From Bacteroidales bacterium (lineage in GTDB: Bacteria > Bacteroidota > Bacteroidia > Bacteroidales > Tenuifilaceae), in NCBI GenBank assembly GCA_028708425.1, contig JAQVYY010000007.1, positions 33,165 through 97,164 of the forward strand: 64,000 bases of DNA, read 5' to 3'. Below, in pieces: positions 38,811-49,807 of the stretch (position 1 is its first letter; each line of letters opens with the position of its first letter). The notes under the pieces were generated by a model that was not told the DNA's origin, ran no database searches, and was given only the letters and a program-made list of their open reading frames with translations. A program made the position numbers and the translations under genes.

Positions 38811-40610
38811 GTGAGTCAATTAATTAACAATCTTATAAAGTTCTTACCTCATCAGCCTGGAGTTTACCAATTCTTAAACAAACAGGGTGAAGTAATCTAT
38901 GTTGGTAAAGCAAAAGACCTAAAAAAGCGGGTTTCATCGTACTTTAATCGTAATCGGTATGAGAGTGCCAAACTTAGAGTGTTGGTCTCTAAGGTTACTA
39001 ATATCAAGCACATTATTGTTGAAACTGAAAGTGACGCTTTACTTTTAGAGAACAATCTTATAAAAAAACTTAAGCCTCGCTATAATATCCTTTTAAAAGA
39101 CGATAAAACATACCCATGGATATGCATTAAAAACGAGACTTTCCCCAGAGTTTTTTCAACCCGTAGGGTATCACACGACGGAAGCAGGTATTTTGGTCCC
39201 TACACTTCGGTTGTATTAATGAAAACAATACTTGAGCTTATTAATTCGTTGTACCCTTTACGCACGTGTAACCTTTCGCTTACTTACGATAATATTGAAA
39301 AGCAGAGGTTTAAACCTTGTCTCGAATACCAAATAGGCAATTGCCTAGCACCGTGTGTGGGATATCAGTCGGAAGAAGATTACAACAAAAATATTGAATC
39401 AATAGTTCAAATACTATCGGGTAATATACAGTCTGTTAAGCGTATATTAATTCAGGAGATGAAAAATCAAGCAAAACTGTATGAGTTTGAAACGGCAAAT
39501 ATTTATAAACAAAAAATAGAGGCCCTTGAGCGCTACCAGGCTAAATCAACCATAGTTAATCCGAGGCTTAATAATCTAGATGTTTTTACTATCGTTAAGG
39601 AGAAAAATTTTGCTTGTGTAAATTTTATTAAGGTAGTAAAAGGCTCTGTTGTACAGTCTCATAATCTTGAACTTAAGCAAAAGTTAAACGAAACATCCTC
39701 CGATTTACTCTCCTTTGCCATAGCCGAAATAAGGCAACGGCTAGCCAGCAACTCTAAAGAGATTGTAGTACCATTTAAGCCCGAGTTTACCATTGCTAAC
39801 TGTAAGTATATTGTTCCAACAAGGGGCGATAAACACAAGCTTCTCCAGCTATCGCAAAGAAATGCTAAAGCCTATGTATTCGAAAAGCTGGCTAAGCAAG
39901 AATCTGCCAAAAGCACTGGTCATACGCAACGTATTCTGGAGCAGCTCAGGCGCGATTTTAAAACCCATACCCTTCCAACTCACATCGAATGCTTTGATAA
40001 TTCGAATCTGCAGGGAACTAATCCCGTATCGGCGTGTATTGTATTTAGGAACGCTAAACCCTCAAAGCGGGACTATCGTATATTTAATATTAAAACGGTT
40101 GAGGGGCCCAACGACTATGCAACCATGGTTGAAGTTTTGCGTCGTAGGTATAAGCGCTTGTTAAGCAGCAACCAATCTTTGCCTCAACTTATTATCATTG
40201 ACGGGGGCAAGGGGCAGCTTAGTGTGGCGTACTCCGTTTTACAGGAATTGGGTATACACCGGAAAGTAAGCATTATTGGTATTGCCGAGCGCCTAGAAGA
40301 GATATTCTTCCCCGGCGACCCTGTGCCCCTTTTTCTCGATAAAAATTCAGAATCCTTAAAGGTTATTCAAAACGCACGAAATGAGGCGCATAGGTTTAGT
40401 ATAACACATCACAGAAACTTGAGATCTAAACAAGCACTTAAATCGCAACTAACAGATATTAAAGGCATTGGCGAAAAATCTAGAGAAATTCTATTCCAAA
40501 AGTATAAAAGCTACGATTCTATTTCAAGGTTAAGTTTAAATGAATTTGTAGAAATACTTGGAGAAAAGAGAGGTAAACTGATATTCGATTATTTCAACTC
40601 TAAGCCTTAA
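38811..40610 (+). CDS. uvrC: UvrABC system subunit UvrC
   Basis: A 599-residue nucleotide excision repair nuclease that makes the dual incision around DNA lesions. It has the N-terminal GIY-YIG domain (PGVYQFLNKQGEVIYVGKAK), a Cys-containing region, a UVR motif around residue 205-240, the RNase H-like C-terminal nuclease (HIECFDNSNLQG, VEGPNDYATM, IDGGKGQL) and a final helix-hairpin-helix (LTDIKGIGEKSREILF). The start is GTG at 38811; no ATG option exists nearby in frame. Confidence 0.97.
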   Translation: MSQLINNLIKFLPHQPGVYQFLNKQGEVIYVGKAKDLKKRVSSYFNRNRYESAKLRVLVSKVTNIKHIIVETESDALLLENNLIKKLKPRYNILLKDDKTYPWICIKNETFPRVFSTRRVSHDGSRYFGPYTSVVLMKTILELINSLYPLRTCNLSLTYDNIEKQRFKPCLEYQIGNCLAPCVGYQSEEDYNKNIESIVQILSGNIQSVKRILIQEMKNQAKLYEFETANIYKQKIEALERYQAKSTIVNPRLNNLDVFTIVKEKNFACVNFIKVVKGSVVQSHNLELKQKLNETSSDLLSFAIAEIRQRLASNSKEIVVPFKPEFTIANCKYIVPTRGDKHKLLQLSQRNAKAYVFEKLAKQESAKSTGHTQRILEQLRRDFKTHTLPTHIECFDNSNLQGTNPVSACIVFRNAKPSKRDYRIFNIKTVEGPNDYATMVEVLRRRYKRLLSSNQSLPQLIIIDGGKGQLSVAYSVLQELGIHRKVSIIGIAERLEEIFFPGDPVPLFLDKNSESLKVIQNARNEAHRFSITHHRNLRSKQALKSQLTDIKGIGEKSREILFQKYKSYDSISRLSLNEFVEILGEKRGKLIFDYFNSKP

Positions 40611-40713
40611 TTCCCCCTTTCTTTTTTAATCTAACTTATTAGATCAATGTTTATCCTTTCGCTACGAATGTATCTGTTAAATAATAAGTGTCTTATTATT
40701 AGCAGATTGTGTT

Positions 40714-40862
40714 TGACTCATATTACTCATCAAATTTGTTAAGGATGAATGCAAATGGGGATTACCCCGACCTAGTCGAGCCCAATTTAGGGTATTAAAA
40801 TTGGTTGTGAGACCTAGTTGCGGTTGTACGCAGCAATTTTTTGGATAAGTAATTGGGATTAA
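40714..40862 (+). repeat. Interspersed structured repeat, copy C
   Basis: Full-length copy with a degraded left end (TGACTCATATT instead of TAACCCGCATT) but an intact centre: CCCCGACCTAGTCGAGCCCA and the right end AATTGGGATTAA. Hairpin 2 keeps seven pairs (CCAATTT/AAATTGG). Hairpin 3 is altered to GTTGCGGTTGTACGCAGC. Confidence 0.85.
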
Positions 40863-41021
40863 CAGTATTTGTCTACTCCTTTTCATCCACAATTCGGTTA
40901 ACTCAGGAACAATAAAAATATCAGATAATGTAATTTTCTTTCAATCAGCAATGTATATGAAAAGCGAATTTATTTTTATCCCCTATAGCAACAATTCCTA
41001 TTAAACTAGGCGGAAATTAAT

Positions 41022-41029
41022 TACATTTG
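41022..41029 (+). promoter_or_regulatory. -7 box directly before repeat copy D
   Basis: TACATTTG matches TAnnTTTG and ends eight bases before repeat copy D. Transcription from here would start at the repeat's left edge and carry it as leader of the histidine kinase gene, a layout like that at copy A. No -33 TTG is apparent. Confidence 0.3.
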
Positions 41030-41036
41030 GCTCTAT

Positions 41037-41184
41037 TAATCCGCCATATTCATCTTTTTTATTAAAGAAGAATGCAAATGCGGGTTACCCCGACCTACCC
41101 GACCCAATTTTGGGTGCCAAAATTGGGTGTTAGGCTTAGTTGCTGTTGGAGACAGCCGTTATTCGGATGAATAATTGGGGCTAA
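41037..41184 (+). repeat. Interspersed structured repeat, copy D
   Basis: Full-length copy, 148 bp, ending 32 bases before the GTG start of the kinase gene. Hairpin 2 is extended to CCCAATTTTGG/CCAAAATTGGG, hairpin 3 has GCTGTT/GACAGC (a G-T pair), and hairpin 4 TTATTC-GGAT-GAATAA is perfect. Confidence 0.9.
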
Positions 41185-41216
41185 TTCAAAAACCCTTAAT
41201 GTAAACTCTTTCTTTT

Positions 41217-44200
41217 GTGAAAACAATTTCTGTTGTTGATGGTAAAACAAAGCGTAACTTATATTTTATAGTAATATTACTGTACGTTATAATTTCCGTT
41301 TTTTTTATTATAAATTCTGAATACCAGCATCGTAAAGCGAAAAAAATTCTTGTTTCTCAGGCTATGCAGAACTCCTCATCTACAGTAGGTCGACGGGTTA
41401 ATAAAATTTCAACATCCCTTAAAATACCCATTCATATTGTAGAAAAAAGTAAGGAGTATGCCGAAGCAATCTCAACAAACGATACTTCGGTTATTCGCAA
41501 TGCTCTAAAACCACTTGTTACTAGCCTTGTAGAGCCACAAAACGCCTTTTTTGCTATTTATTCTGAAAATGGAGATCAACTTTTTAGCAATATTAAGCTA
41601 CCATTTTGTATTAATAATGAGCATAATTATCACATATCCCGCATGGTTGTTGATAGCATTTACACTTTCTTTTCCTGTTTTGGCACTTCTAACATGTACT
41701 ATGTTACCACAAGAACATTTTCTATTAATGGCTCTGTATATAATGTTTTTTCTGGGATTAAGGATACTGATGGTTTAAGACTCATTTCTGATAGGCCCAG
41801 AACATTACCTTTCATGGTTTTTCAGCATGAGGACAAGCCACGACGTATCGTTACCTACTATGGAGAGGATACAATAAAAGCTATTCTGAACAAGGTTGGA
41901 GATTTTAACAACAATACCTTAGAAAAACAGATCAAAATTGATGGAGACTACTATGTTCTGGCCGATGCAACGGGTTATTTTTTTTCGGATACTCCATCAT
42001 TATTTAACGTTCTATTTGCTATAAATATTTCTGAATATGCACAAACCTATAATCAGTATTTGCTACGGGTTTTTATATTTGTTTTCGGGTTTTTGTTTGT
42101 ATTACTTCTGACGGTTCACCTTTTATACAATAGAGTTATTAATGCCCTTTTAAAGCTAGAGAAAAAGCTTGAAATTGAGCTTATTGCTCGTACCCGCCAA
42201 GTAATTGACGATAACGAGCAGCTCAATCAAATTTTTAATGCAACGGCTAACGGTGTTCGCATAATCGACAAAAATTTTACGGTAATAAAGGTAAACGCTG
42301 CCTTTTGTAAACTAACAGGAATTAATGCCGAGGATATAGTGGGAGCGAAGTGTTACGAAAAATTTCCCAGTACTAGCTGCCATACATCATATTGTCCTTT
42401 AGAGCAAATCCAACAGCATGGTACCGATGTTGAAACGGTCGATATTCGTTATAACGCTTTAAACCAAAAAATTGTATACCAGTACATTGCCAAGCCTTTT
42501 CTAACAAAAAACGAACAGCTAATCGGGATAATTGAGGATTTTAAGGATGTTACCGAGTTATATAATGCCAAGGAATCCATAAAACAAACCCAGCAGCAAT
42601 TCGATTCATTACACAATGCTATGCCTGTGGGCGTTTTTATTCGCGATTTTGAGGGTAATATGTACTATCAAAACCCATATATGGATAATGCGTTTGGCCC
42701 CGTTTGCGATGGCCGCAAAAATGTAAGTTCTATCTACCCAAGCGGGGTTAACCGATTTTTTGAGGAGGATAAGATTGTTGATAAATACGGTTCGTTTGTG
42801 GGCGAAGAAAAACTTATTGATAATGATGGAGTTGAAAGAACCTATGTAACGCATAAGTTCAAATTTATTGGGGCCAACAAGCAGCTCTTAATTGGTGGTG
42901 TTACTATTGATATAACGAAACGTAAAAAGGCCGAGCATCATTCGTTTGTGCTAACGAAAGCCATAGTAAATTCACCCATAGGTGTTTTAATAACTTCACC
43001 TGAAGGAGTGGTTGAGTTCTTTAACCCTGAATTTGAAAAATACTACGGAAGGGCCAGCGAAAATATTATGGGCAATACCTTCCCGTATTGCTCCGAATCG
43101 GATAGTGGAACCCTTGCTAATATAGTTAAGCAAGCAAGGGGTGGGAATGTTTATCAGGGTGAGCTACAGATCGATTTATTTAGCGGCGTAGATAAGTGGT
43201 ATGCCCTGTCCGTTGCCCCCGTTTTTAATAGGGATGGGATTGTGGCCCACTTGGTTTTCACGTTCGACGATATAACGGAACGTAAGGAGTACGAAGCGAA
43301 AATCGTTATAGCTAAAGCTAAGGCAGAGGAGTCCGATAGGCTTAAAACGGCATTCCTCTCTAACCTGTCGCACGAAATTCGAACACCGCTCAATGCAATC
43401 CTCGGTTTTTCTTCGTTGCTAAGCGGATCCGATGTTTCGAATGATGAACGTGAAGAGATAGCCGAGCTCCTAGTAAACCATTCCAACGATTTGTTGGAAC
43501 TTATTAATGACTTGATTGATATCTCAGCCATCGAAACCAACCAGTTCGTTATTAAAAAGAAGGAGTGTCAGCTAAACAAGATGCTCACCAATACATTTAA
43601 TGATGTTATCACAAAGAATCGTTTCAGTAAAAAAAGCGATGTAAAAGTCCACATAAAGCTCGGTGTTTTAGAAGATAAGTTCACTGTTCTAACCGATGCT
43701 AAGAGATTGTCGCAAGTCGTAGATCACTTGTTGTCGAATGCTATTAAATTTACATCACAAGGTTTCGTCGAGCTAGGTTATACTTTTAAGGATGCTAATA
43801 ACCTCCTTTTTTATGTAATTGATACTGGCGTTGGTTTAACCTCTCGTGAGAAAAATATCATATTTAGCCCGTTCAGACAAGCCGACGATAGCATCACTAG
43901 GGGATTTAGCGGGATGGGTTTAGGCCTTGCAATATCCAAGCATATTGTAGAAAGATTGGGAGGGGAAATTTGGGTGGAAAGCACGAAGAGCCAGGGCTCA
44001 ACTTTTTATTTTACCATTCCCTATATTCCTATTAAAACCAAGTTTGATACCGTTGTTTTACCCTTTAAACAGAAGGAATCCTTTAATTGGGAAAATAAAA
44101 CAATTCTGGTTGCAGATGATATAGACTCGAACTACAAGTTTATTCAGATTTTGTTAAAACCTACCGGAGCAAAACTGTTGTGGGCTAAAAATGGACAGGA

Positions 44201-44456
44201 GGCTGTAGATATTGTTAAGTCATCTAGGGTTGATGTGATTTTAATGGATGTGGTAATGCCCAAGCTTGATGGCTTTGAAGCCACTCGTTTAATTAAACAG
44301 ATTAACAGTAATATTAAGATTATTTGTCAAACAGCGTTTCCTGAGGACTATAGCAGAAGCGAAAGCGAAAAGGTGGGTATGGATGGTTACCTGGCTAAGC
44401 CAATAGCACCCTTCTCTATTCTGAAAATAATTGACGATTTTTTTCCGAAGAACTAG
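41217..44456 (+). CDS. Hybrid sensor histidine kinase with PAS domains and receiver
   Basis: A 1,079-residue membrane kinase, GTG start. Two membrane helices (about residues 14-33 and 283-305) enclose a periplasmic sensor of ~250 residues. Then follow PAS domains at about 335-450, 460-570 and 580-690. The first PAS carries a cysteine cluster, KCYEKFPSTSCHTSYCPL, that could bind metal, haem or sense redox. The kinase core has LSHEIRTPLN (H719) and ATP-binding boxes DTGVGL and GMGLGLAIS. A C-terminal receiver has MDVVMPKLDG (D1011). There is no DNA-binding domain, so output must pass through another protein. No partner gene is adjacent; the repeat D lies just upstream. Confidence 0.93.
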   Translation: MKTISVVDGKTKRNLYFIVILLYVIISVFFIINSEYQHRKAKKILVSQAMQNSSSTVGRRVNKISTSLKIPIHIVEKSKEYAEAISTNDTSVIRNALKPLVTSLVEPQNAFFAIYSENGDQLFSNIKLPFCINNEHNYHISRMVVDSIYTFFSCFGTSNMYYVTTRTFSINGSVYNVFSGIKDTDGLRLISDRPRTLPFMVFQHEDKPRRIVTYYGEDTIKAILNKVGDFNNNTLEKQIKIDGDYYVLADATGYFFSDTPSLFNVLFAINISEYAQTYNQYLLRVFIFVFGFLFVLLLTVHLLYNRVINALLKLEKKLEIELIARTRQVIDDNEQLNQIFNATANGVRIIDKNFTVIKVNAAFCKLTGINAEDIVGAKCYEKFPSTSCHTSYCPLEQIQQHGTDVETVDIRYNALNQKIVYQYIAKPFLTKNEQLIGIIEDFKDVTELYNAKESIKQTQQQFDSLHNAMPVGVFIRDFEGNMYYQNPYMDNAFGPVCDGRKNVSSIYPSGVNRFFEEDKIVDKYGSFVGEEKLIDNDGVERTYVTHKFKFIGANKQLLIGGVTIDITKRKKAEHHSFVLTKAIVNSPIGVLITSPEGVVEFFNPEFEKYYGRASENIMGNTFPYCSESDSGTLANIVKQARGGNVYQGELQIDLFSGVDKWYALSVAPVFNRDGIVAHLVFTFDDITERKEYEAKIVIAKAKAEESDRLKTAFLSNLSHEIRTPLNAILGFSSLLSGSDVSNDEREEIAELLVNHSNDLLELINDLIDISAIETNQFVIKKKECQLNKMLTNTFNDVITKNRFSKKSDVKVHIKLGVLEDKFTVLTDAKRLSQVVDHLLSNAIKFTSQGFVELGYTFKDANNLLFYVIDTGVGLTSREKNIIFSPFRQADDSITRGFSGMGLGLAISKHIVERLGGEIWVESTKSQGSTFYFTIPYIPIKTKFDTVVLPFKQKESFNWENKTILVADDIDSNYKFIQILLKPTGAKLLWAKNGQEAVDIVKSSRVDVILMDVVMPKLDGFEATRLIKQINSNIKIICQTAFPEDYSRSESEKVGMDGYLAKPIAPFSILKIIDDFFPKN

Positions 44457-45191
44457 CTATTTTATCTTAAGCTGGCTTATAAATTGTGTTATGGCCATCC
44501 AATACTGCTCGCTTGTAGCATTACGCTCCCATAATGCTTTCGAACCATGCACTCCTGCGCCATTTATTGGCCTGAATAGCTGAAGATGCTTACTCGATAC
44601 GAGGTCAAGCATTTTAGCCATATCGTTGTACTCTAATTTGGTGCTCATGGCAAGTATGGGAACGTATATCGATCGCGTTAACTCTTTTACACTGATTGAG
44701 TCACCAAAGTACTCGCCAGGCGAAAAGGCTATAACTGCACCAATTCTGAAGTTTTCGGTGGCTGCTATAAGTGCCAGCGATGCAGAGTAAGAACTTCCAA
44801 CAACTATAATGGTTTTTTTCGACCGTTTAGTAACAAAGTCAAGCGCAGCGTCTATATCTGTCATTGCGCTCATGTAATCGGTTTTAACGCCCAATTCTTG
44901 TGCGCTTGCAGCGGTTAAATTTTTAATGAAGTTTACCTCGTTACCCGAACGCAAATCGACAGCAAGGCAGTTGAACCCAAGGTTAGCAAATTTTGGCCCA
45001 GTTTCACGATACTCACCCCGGCTAAAGCCTGCCTGATGAAGAAGTATTATGTAGGGATTTTGTGTAGAGGTAACGTAATGGTCGGCTGTTACGGTTACAT
45101 TATCGTCGGTCTTAAATGTTACCACCTGCTGAGCGTTTGAGGGGAACCATAGTGCAGAGAAAAAGACAACGATTGCGAATACCTTAACCAT
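44457..45191 (-). CDS. Exported alpha/beta-hydrolase (dienelactone hydrolase-like)
   Basis: A 244-residue protein with a signal peptide (cleavage after ~residue 20, SNAQQ). It has an alpha/beta-hydrolase fold: oxyanion segment LLHQAGFSRGEY, nucleophile elbow VVGSSYSASLAL, a likely acid residue after the fifth strand, and a His near HGSKALWER. It probably acts as a periplasmic esterase or peptidase-like hydrolase; substrate unknown. It is convergent with the histidine kinase (stops adjacent) and lies 59 bases from atpC. Confidence 0.85.
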   Translation of the reverse strand: MVKVFAIVVFFSALWFPSNAQQVVTFKTDDNVTVTADHYVTSTQNPYIILLHQAGFSRGEYRETGPKFANLGFNCLAVDLRSGNEVNFIKNLTAASAQELGVKTDYMSAMTDIDAALDFVTKRSKKTIIVVGSSYSASLALIAATENFRIGAVIAFSPGEYFGDSISVKELTRSIYVPILAMSTKLEYNDMAKMLDLVSSKHLQLFRPINGAGVHGSKALWERNATSEQYWMAITQFISQLKIK

Positions 45192-45250
45192 TAAATAAAA
45201 TTGAATGTTTAGATTAAGTAATTGTATTAAATAATCTTTAAATCAAAGAA

Positions 45251-45532
45251 TTAAATAGTGGCAGAATATCCTACCTCCTTAATTTTTGTTGCAATTATTG
45301 TAATTTTATTGTCGTGTTGTTCAACCAGTGCTTTTTCCGAAAGAAGAAAATACCTTTCCTTTTCTATGTTTTTTTCGGTTGTTGAAACCTTGATGGTTCC
45401 TGGTTCTAGCGTTGACACTATGGCCTCGTGGTTGTGAAGCAGGGCGAATGGGCTTTTTGTTCCAGGAACCCGGACCAGGTTTACCACTTCTTTAAAAAAA
45501 ACTTTTTGTGGGGTTATAATTTCCAGTAGCAT
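45251..45532 (-). CDS. atpC: ATP synthase epsilon subunit, short form
   Basis: A 93-residue F1 epsilon subunit containing only the N-terminal beta-sandwich (LEIITPQKVFFKEVVNLVRVPG, LLHNHEAIVSTLEPG). The C-terminal two-helix regulatory domain found in longer homologues is absent, as in many Bacteroidetes. It lies eight bases after atpD. Remaining ATP synthase genes are not in the window. Confidence 0.95.
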   Translation of the reverse strand: MLLEIITPQKVFFKEVVNLVRVPGTKSPFALLHNHEAIVSTLEPGTIKVSTTEKNIEKERYFLLSEKALVEQHDNKITIIATKIKEVGYSATI

Positions 45533-45540
45533 ACCGTTTA

Positions 45541-47142
<1,602 letters not shown>

Positions 47143-47302
47143 TTACCAACCATTTTTAGCTGCTTGGTAATCGCTAAACACCAAGGAATTACACATTTTT
47201 AACCAGAAGTTAGAAAAACTATTTCTAAGAATAGTCACCTCCCTTTTCACGCCAACAGGGTTTTCGTACCTTTTATCCTTGTTTTAATCTTTAAGCACAG
47301 CT

Positions 47303-47449
47303 TAACCCGCATTACTATCAAATTTAATAAAGATTGGATGCAAATGCGGTTAACCCATCCTATTCGAAGCAAAATTTTGGTTACAAGATTGGTTGTGCGT
47401 TCTAGCCGCTGTCGAAGACAGCAGCTATCCAATGAATAATTGGGGCTAA
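47303..47449 (+). repeat. Interspersed structured repeat, copy E
   Basis: Full-length copy from TAACCCGCATT to TTGGGGCTAA. Hairpin 2 is diverged to AATTTTG/CAAGATT with one G-T pair, hairpin 3 is GCTGTC-GAA-GACAGC, and hairpin 4 is partly disrupted (GCTATCC/AATAATT). It lies between divergent genes. Confidence 0.88.
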
Positions 47450-47643
47450 CTTTAATTTATACCCAGCCGAAAGATTGAGAAGGTATAGGGTTTTATAAAC
47501 TTTAAATAGCACAGCAGTCAGGTTTTTTAAAAACCGCTGCCGTTCGTCCTTCCTCTAACCTAGTTCGTACCCAGTAAGCCTTTGCTCACCATTTATACTT
47601 CCTTTATTCCTTTTGTATTAGCTTCTTTCTCCCCCGTTATTTA

Positions 47644-47651
47644 TATATTTG
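47644..47651 (+). promoter_or_regulatory. -7 box of the TPR membrane protein gene
   Basis: TATATTTG, a full TAnnTTTG match, 28 bases before the ATG at 47680. No clear -33 motif at standard spacing. Confidence 0.45.
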
Positions 47652-47679
47652 CACAGTATGCTTCGAAAAACAATTTGGT

Positions 47680-49689
47680 ATGAAACGATTCCTCATAATA
47701 ATCGTGGCTGTTTTTGGGTTTTATATCCAGAACCTAAGCGCACAAAGTAGCTATATCGATAGCCTGGAAAACGAATTATATTTAACCAAATCCGACTCTT
47801 TAAAAATTGATCTACTGCACAAGTTGTCGAGTGCCCATGCCGATAGTTCGTACACCAAAAGTTTAAGCTACTTAAAGCAGGCCCTAGTTATTGCCAATAA
47901 TAGCAAGGATCGTCCACAGATGGCCCTTATTCATCAAAAAATGGGATTGTTTTTATTTAACAGAGGGGAGTTTAATTTCGCTCTGCGCGAATTCAAAAAT
48001 GCATTGACTATTTACGAGCTAGTAAACGACACGAATAGCGTAGGAGAATCCTATAACGATATTGGTTTGGTTTATAAAAATTGGGGAAAATACGAGGATG
48101 CCCTCGATGCTTTTTTAAAAGGGCTGGCTATTTTTGAGGGGACTGGCAATGAGGAGGGTGTTGCTATGGTTGTTCATAACATGGGACAAATTTACTATTA
48201 CCGAGCCGATTACCTAAAAGCCATAACGTATTTTAAGAAGTATTTAACTTTGAATGAAAAGACAGGCAACAAACGTGCTGTTGCTGGAGCAGCAAATAAC
48301 ATAGCTGCAGCCTACATGGAGCTAAAAAGATACGATTTAGCTTTGGAGAACTATTTTAAAGCGCTGGAAATCTACGATTCTCTTGATGTGCAAATAGGAG
48401 TAGGTATTTTAAGCGATAATATAGGGATGCTATACGCATTAACTCAAAATTATGCGGTGTCAATTAGTTACCATCAGCGAGCCCGAGCTATTTTCGAGAA
48501 AATGAATAGTAAATCTCGACTTTCTTATGCACTAAAAAATTTAGGTTATTCCCATTGTAAATTAGGGAACTATCATCAATCAGTTGAATATTTACTTAAA
48601 TCAAAGGAGCTGGTTATAAACAACCCACAACCCGAACTCGAAAAAGAGATCTATTATCATCTAAGCGCATCCTACGAAGCGCTAAACCAAACCGGCGAGG
48701 CACTCCGCTACTATAAACTAATGGATAACATTAAGGACTCGTTGCTTAATTTCGAAACAAAACGCAGTTTAGATGCTAAAGAGCGTGAATTCGAAGCAAG
48801 TAAAACCGAGCGAGAATATAACTTTTTGCAGAAAAAAATGGAGCAGCAGAGCATCTATAAAAACATCCTGGGTATAATTGCATTCCTTTTTCTGCTCATA
48901 TTAAGCGTGTTATTGATTGATAATATCGTAAAAGCTAAATATATACGTAAGGATAAACAGCGCAACTCCCTTATAATGAAAACCCTAAATCGTACACTAA
49001 ACAGCTTCAATGAGAATAGTAAAATTGATTTTAACGAAAATGTTCGAATAATCACATCCAGTAGCGTACAATCAGAAAGCAATAGCGAAACCATAAATAT
49101 TTGTACTGCTGGTTTTACTATTATTACAACAATATTCTCGGCGAGTGTTAATGAGAATATTCTAATTGCTAAAAGTTTTTTATATAATGAAATAATGTCG
49201 TTCGTTAAGAGTACCCCAAAATTACACACTAAACAGATAGTTGATCTGATTAATAGTAAATTACAGTATATCAATTTTTTATTTGATGTAAAGCAGAATA
49301 AAATTTGGAAAAACATTTTTGTGTTTAACTCCCATAATCAGCAAGCTATTTGTACTGGTAAGTCCAAGTCTGTTTGGCACAGCAATCAAAACTATTTTAC
49401 TGCTATTAAATCAAGTCAACAAATAAACCCTCAACCGCAAAATGGCAATCACCATTCAGTCTTCTACATGATATCGCTAATAGACACCAAGCCAAACCTA
49501 GGAGCGTTTGTTGGTGTTTTCGAGAAAACCCTTTCAGGTATTCTTGATATGTCTTTTACCAATAAAATGGAGGTACTTAACAGCGCTATTGAGTCGGCAA
49601 AACTATCGGGTCAACTTGATACGAGTATAGTTTTGACGGTTGTTAATGTTGACGAGAATAAGCCTCTTGATATTATTCTGCTGGATTAG
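47680..49689 (+). CDS. TPR sensor-like membrane protein with unrecognised C-terminal output domain
   Basis: A 669-residue protein. A signal peptide (~1-22), TPRs from ~55 to 360 (GESYNDIGLVYKNWGKYEDA and similar), a coiled coil (~368-400) and one membrane helix (~403-425) give the layout of Bacteroidetes TPR sensors. Such proteins usually end in a histidine kinase, LuxR or SpoIIE phosphatase domain. Here the ~240-residue cytoplasmic part has none of the H, N, G boxes, no HTH, and lacks the Asp-Gly motifs of PP2C/SpoIIE. The closing SIVLTVVNVDENK faintly recalls the end of SpoIIE domains. It may be a degenerate, non-catalytic phosphatase or a new output domain. Confidence 0.85.
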   Translation: MKRFLIIIVAVFGFYIQNLSAQSSYIDSLENELYLTKSDSLKIDLLHKLSSAHADSSYTKSLSYLKQALVIANNSKDRPQMALIHQKMGLFLFNRGEFNFALREFKNALTIYELVNDTNSVGESYNDIGLVYKNWGKYEDALDAFLKGLAIFEGTGNEEGVAMVVHNMGQIYYYRADYLKAITYFKKYLTLNEKTGNKRAVAGAANNIAAAYMELKRYDLALENYFKALEIYDSLDVQIGVGILSDNIGMLYALTQNYAVSISYHQRARAIFEKMNSKSRLSYALKNLGYSHCKLGNYHQSVEYLLKSKELVINNPQPELEKEIYYHLSASYEALNQTGEALRYYKLMDNIKDSLLNFETKRSLDAKEREFEASKTEREYNFLQKKMEQQSIYKNILGIIAFLFLLILSVLLIDNIVKAKYIRKDKQRNSLIMKTLNRTLNSFNENSKIDFNENVRIITSSSVQSESNSETINICTAGFTIITTIFSASVNENILIAKSFLYNEIMSFVKSTPKLHTKQIVDLINSKLQYINFLFDVKQNKIWKNIFVFNSHNQQAICTGKSKSVWHSNQNYFTAIKSSQQINPQPQNGNHHSVFYMISLIDTKPNLGAFVGVFEKTLSGILDMSFTNKMEVLNSAIESAKLSGQLDTSIVLTVVNVDENKPLDIILLD

Positions 49690-49807
49690 TTATTGTTGCA
49701 AATTATGTAGCTTCCATCATTAAAAAAATTTTTTGTTTTTGTTTTTTTATATTTTAAAAGCACCTATCTTGTGTGTTAAATACAAACACCTAACAACTTA
49801 GAAATTT

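Larger units (their letters stand above)
40611..41216. other. 606-bp gene-free region with two repeat copies in tandem
   Basis: The gap between uvrC and the histidine kinase holds repeat copies C and D, 174 bases apart and in the same orientation. No ORF in it is convincing; the 71-residue minus-strand ORF at 40677 is a shadow of copy C. The spacer between the copies shows no recognisable feature except a -7-like box before copy D. Confidence 0.8.
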
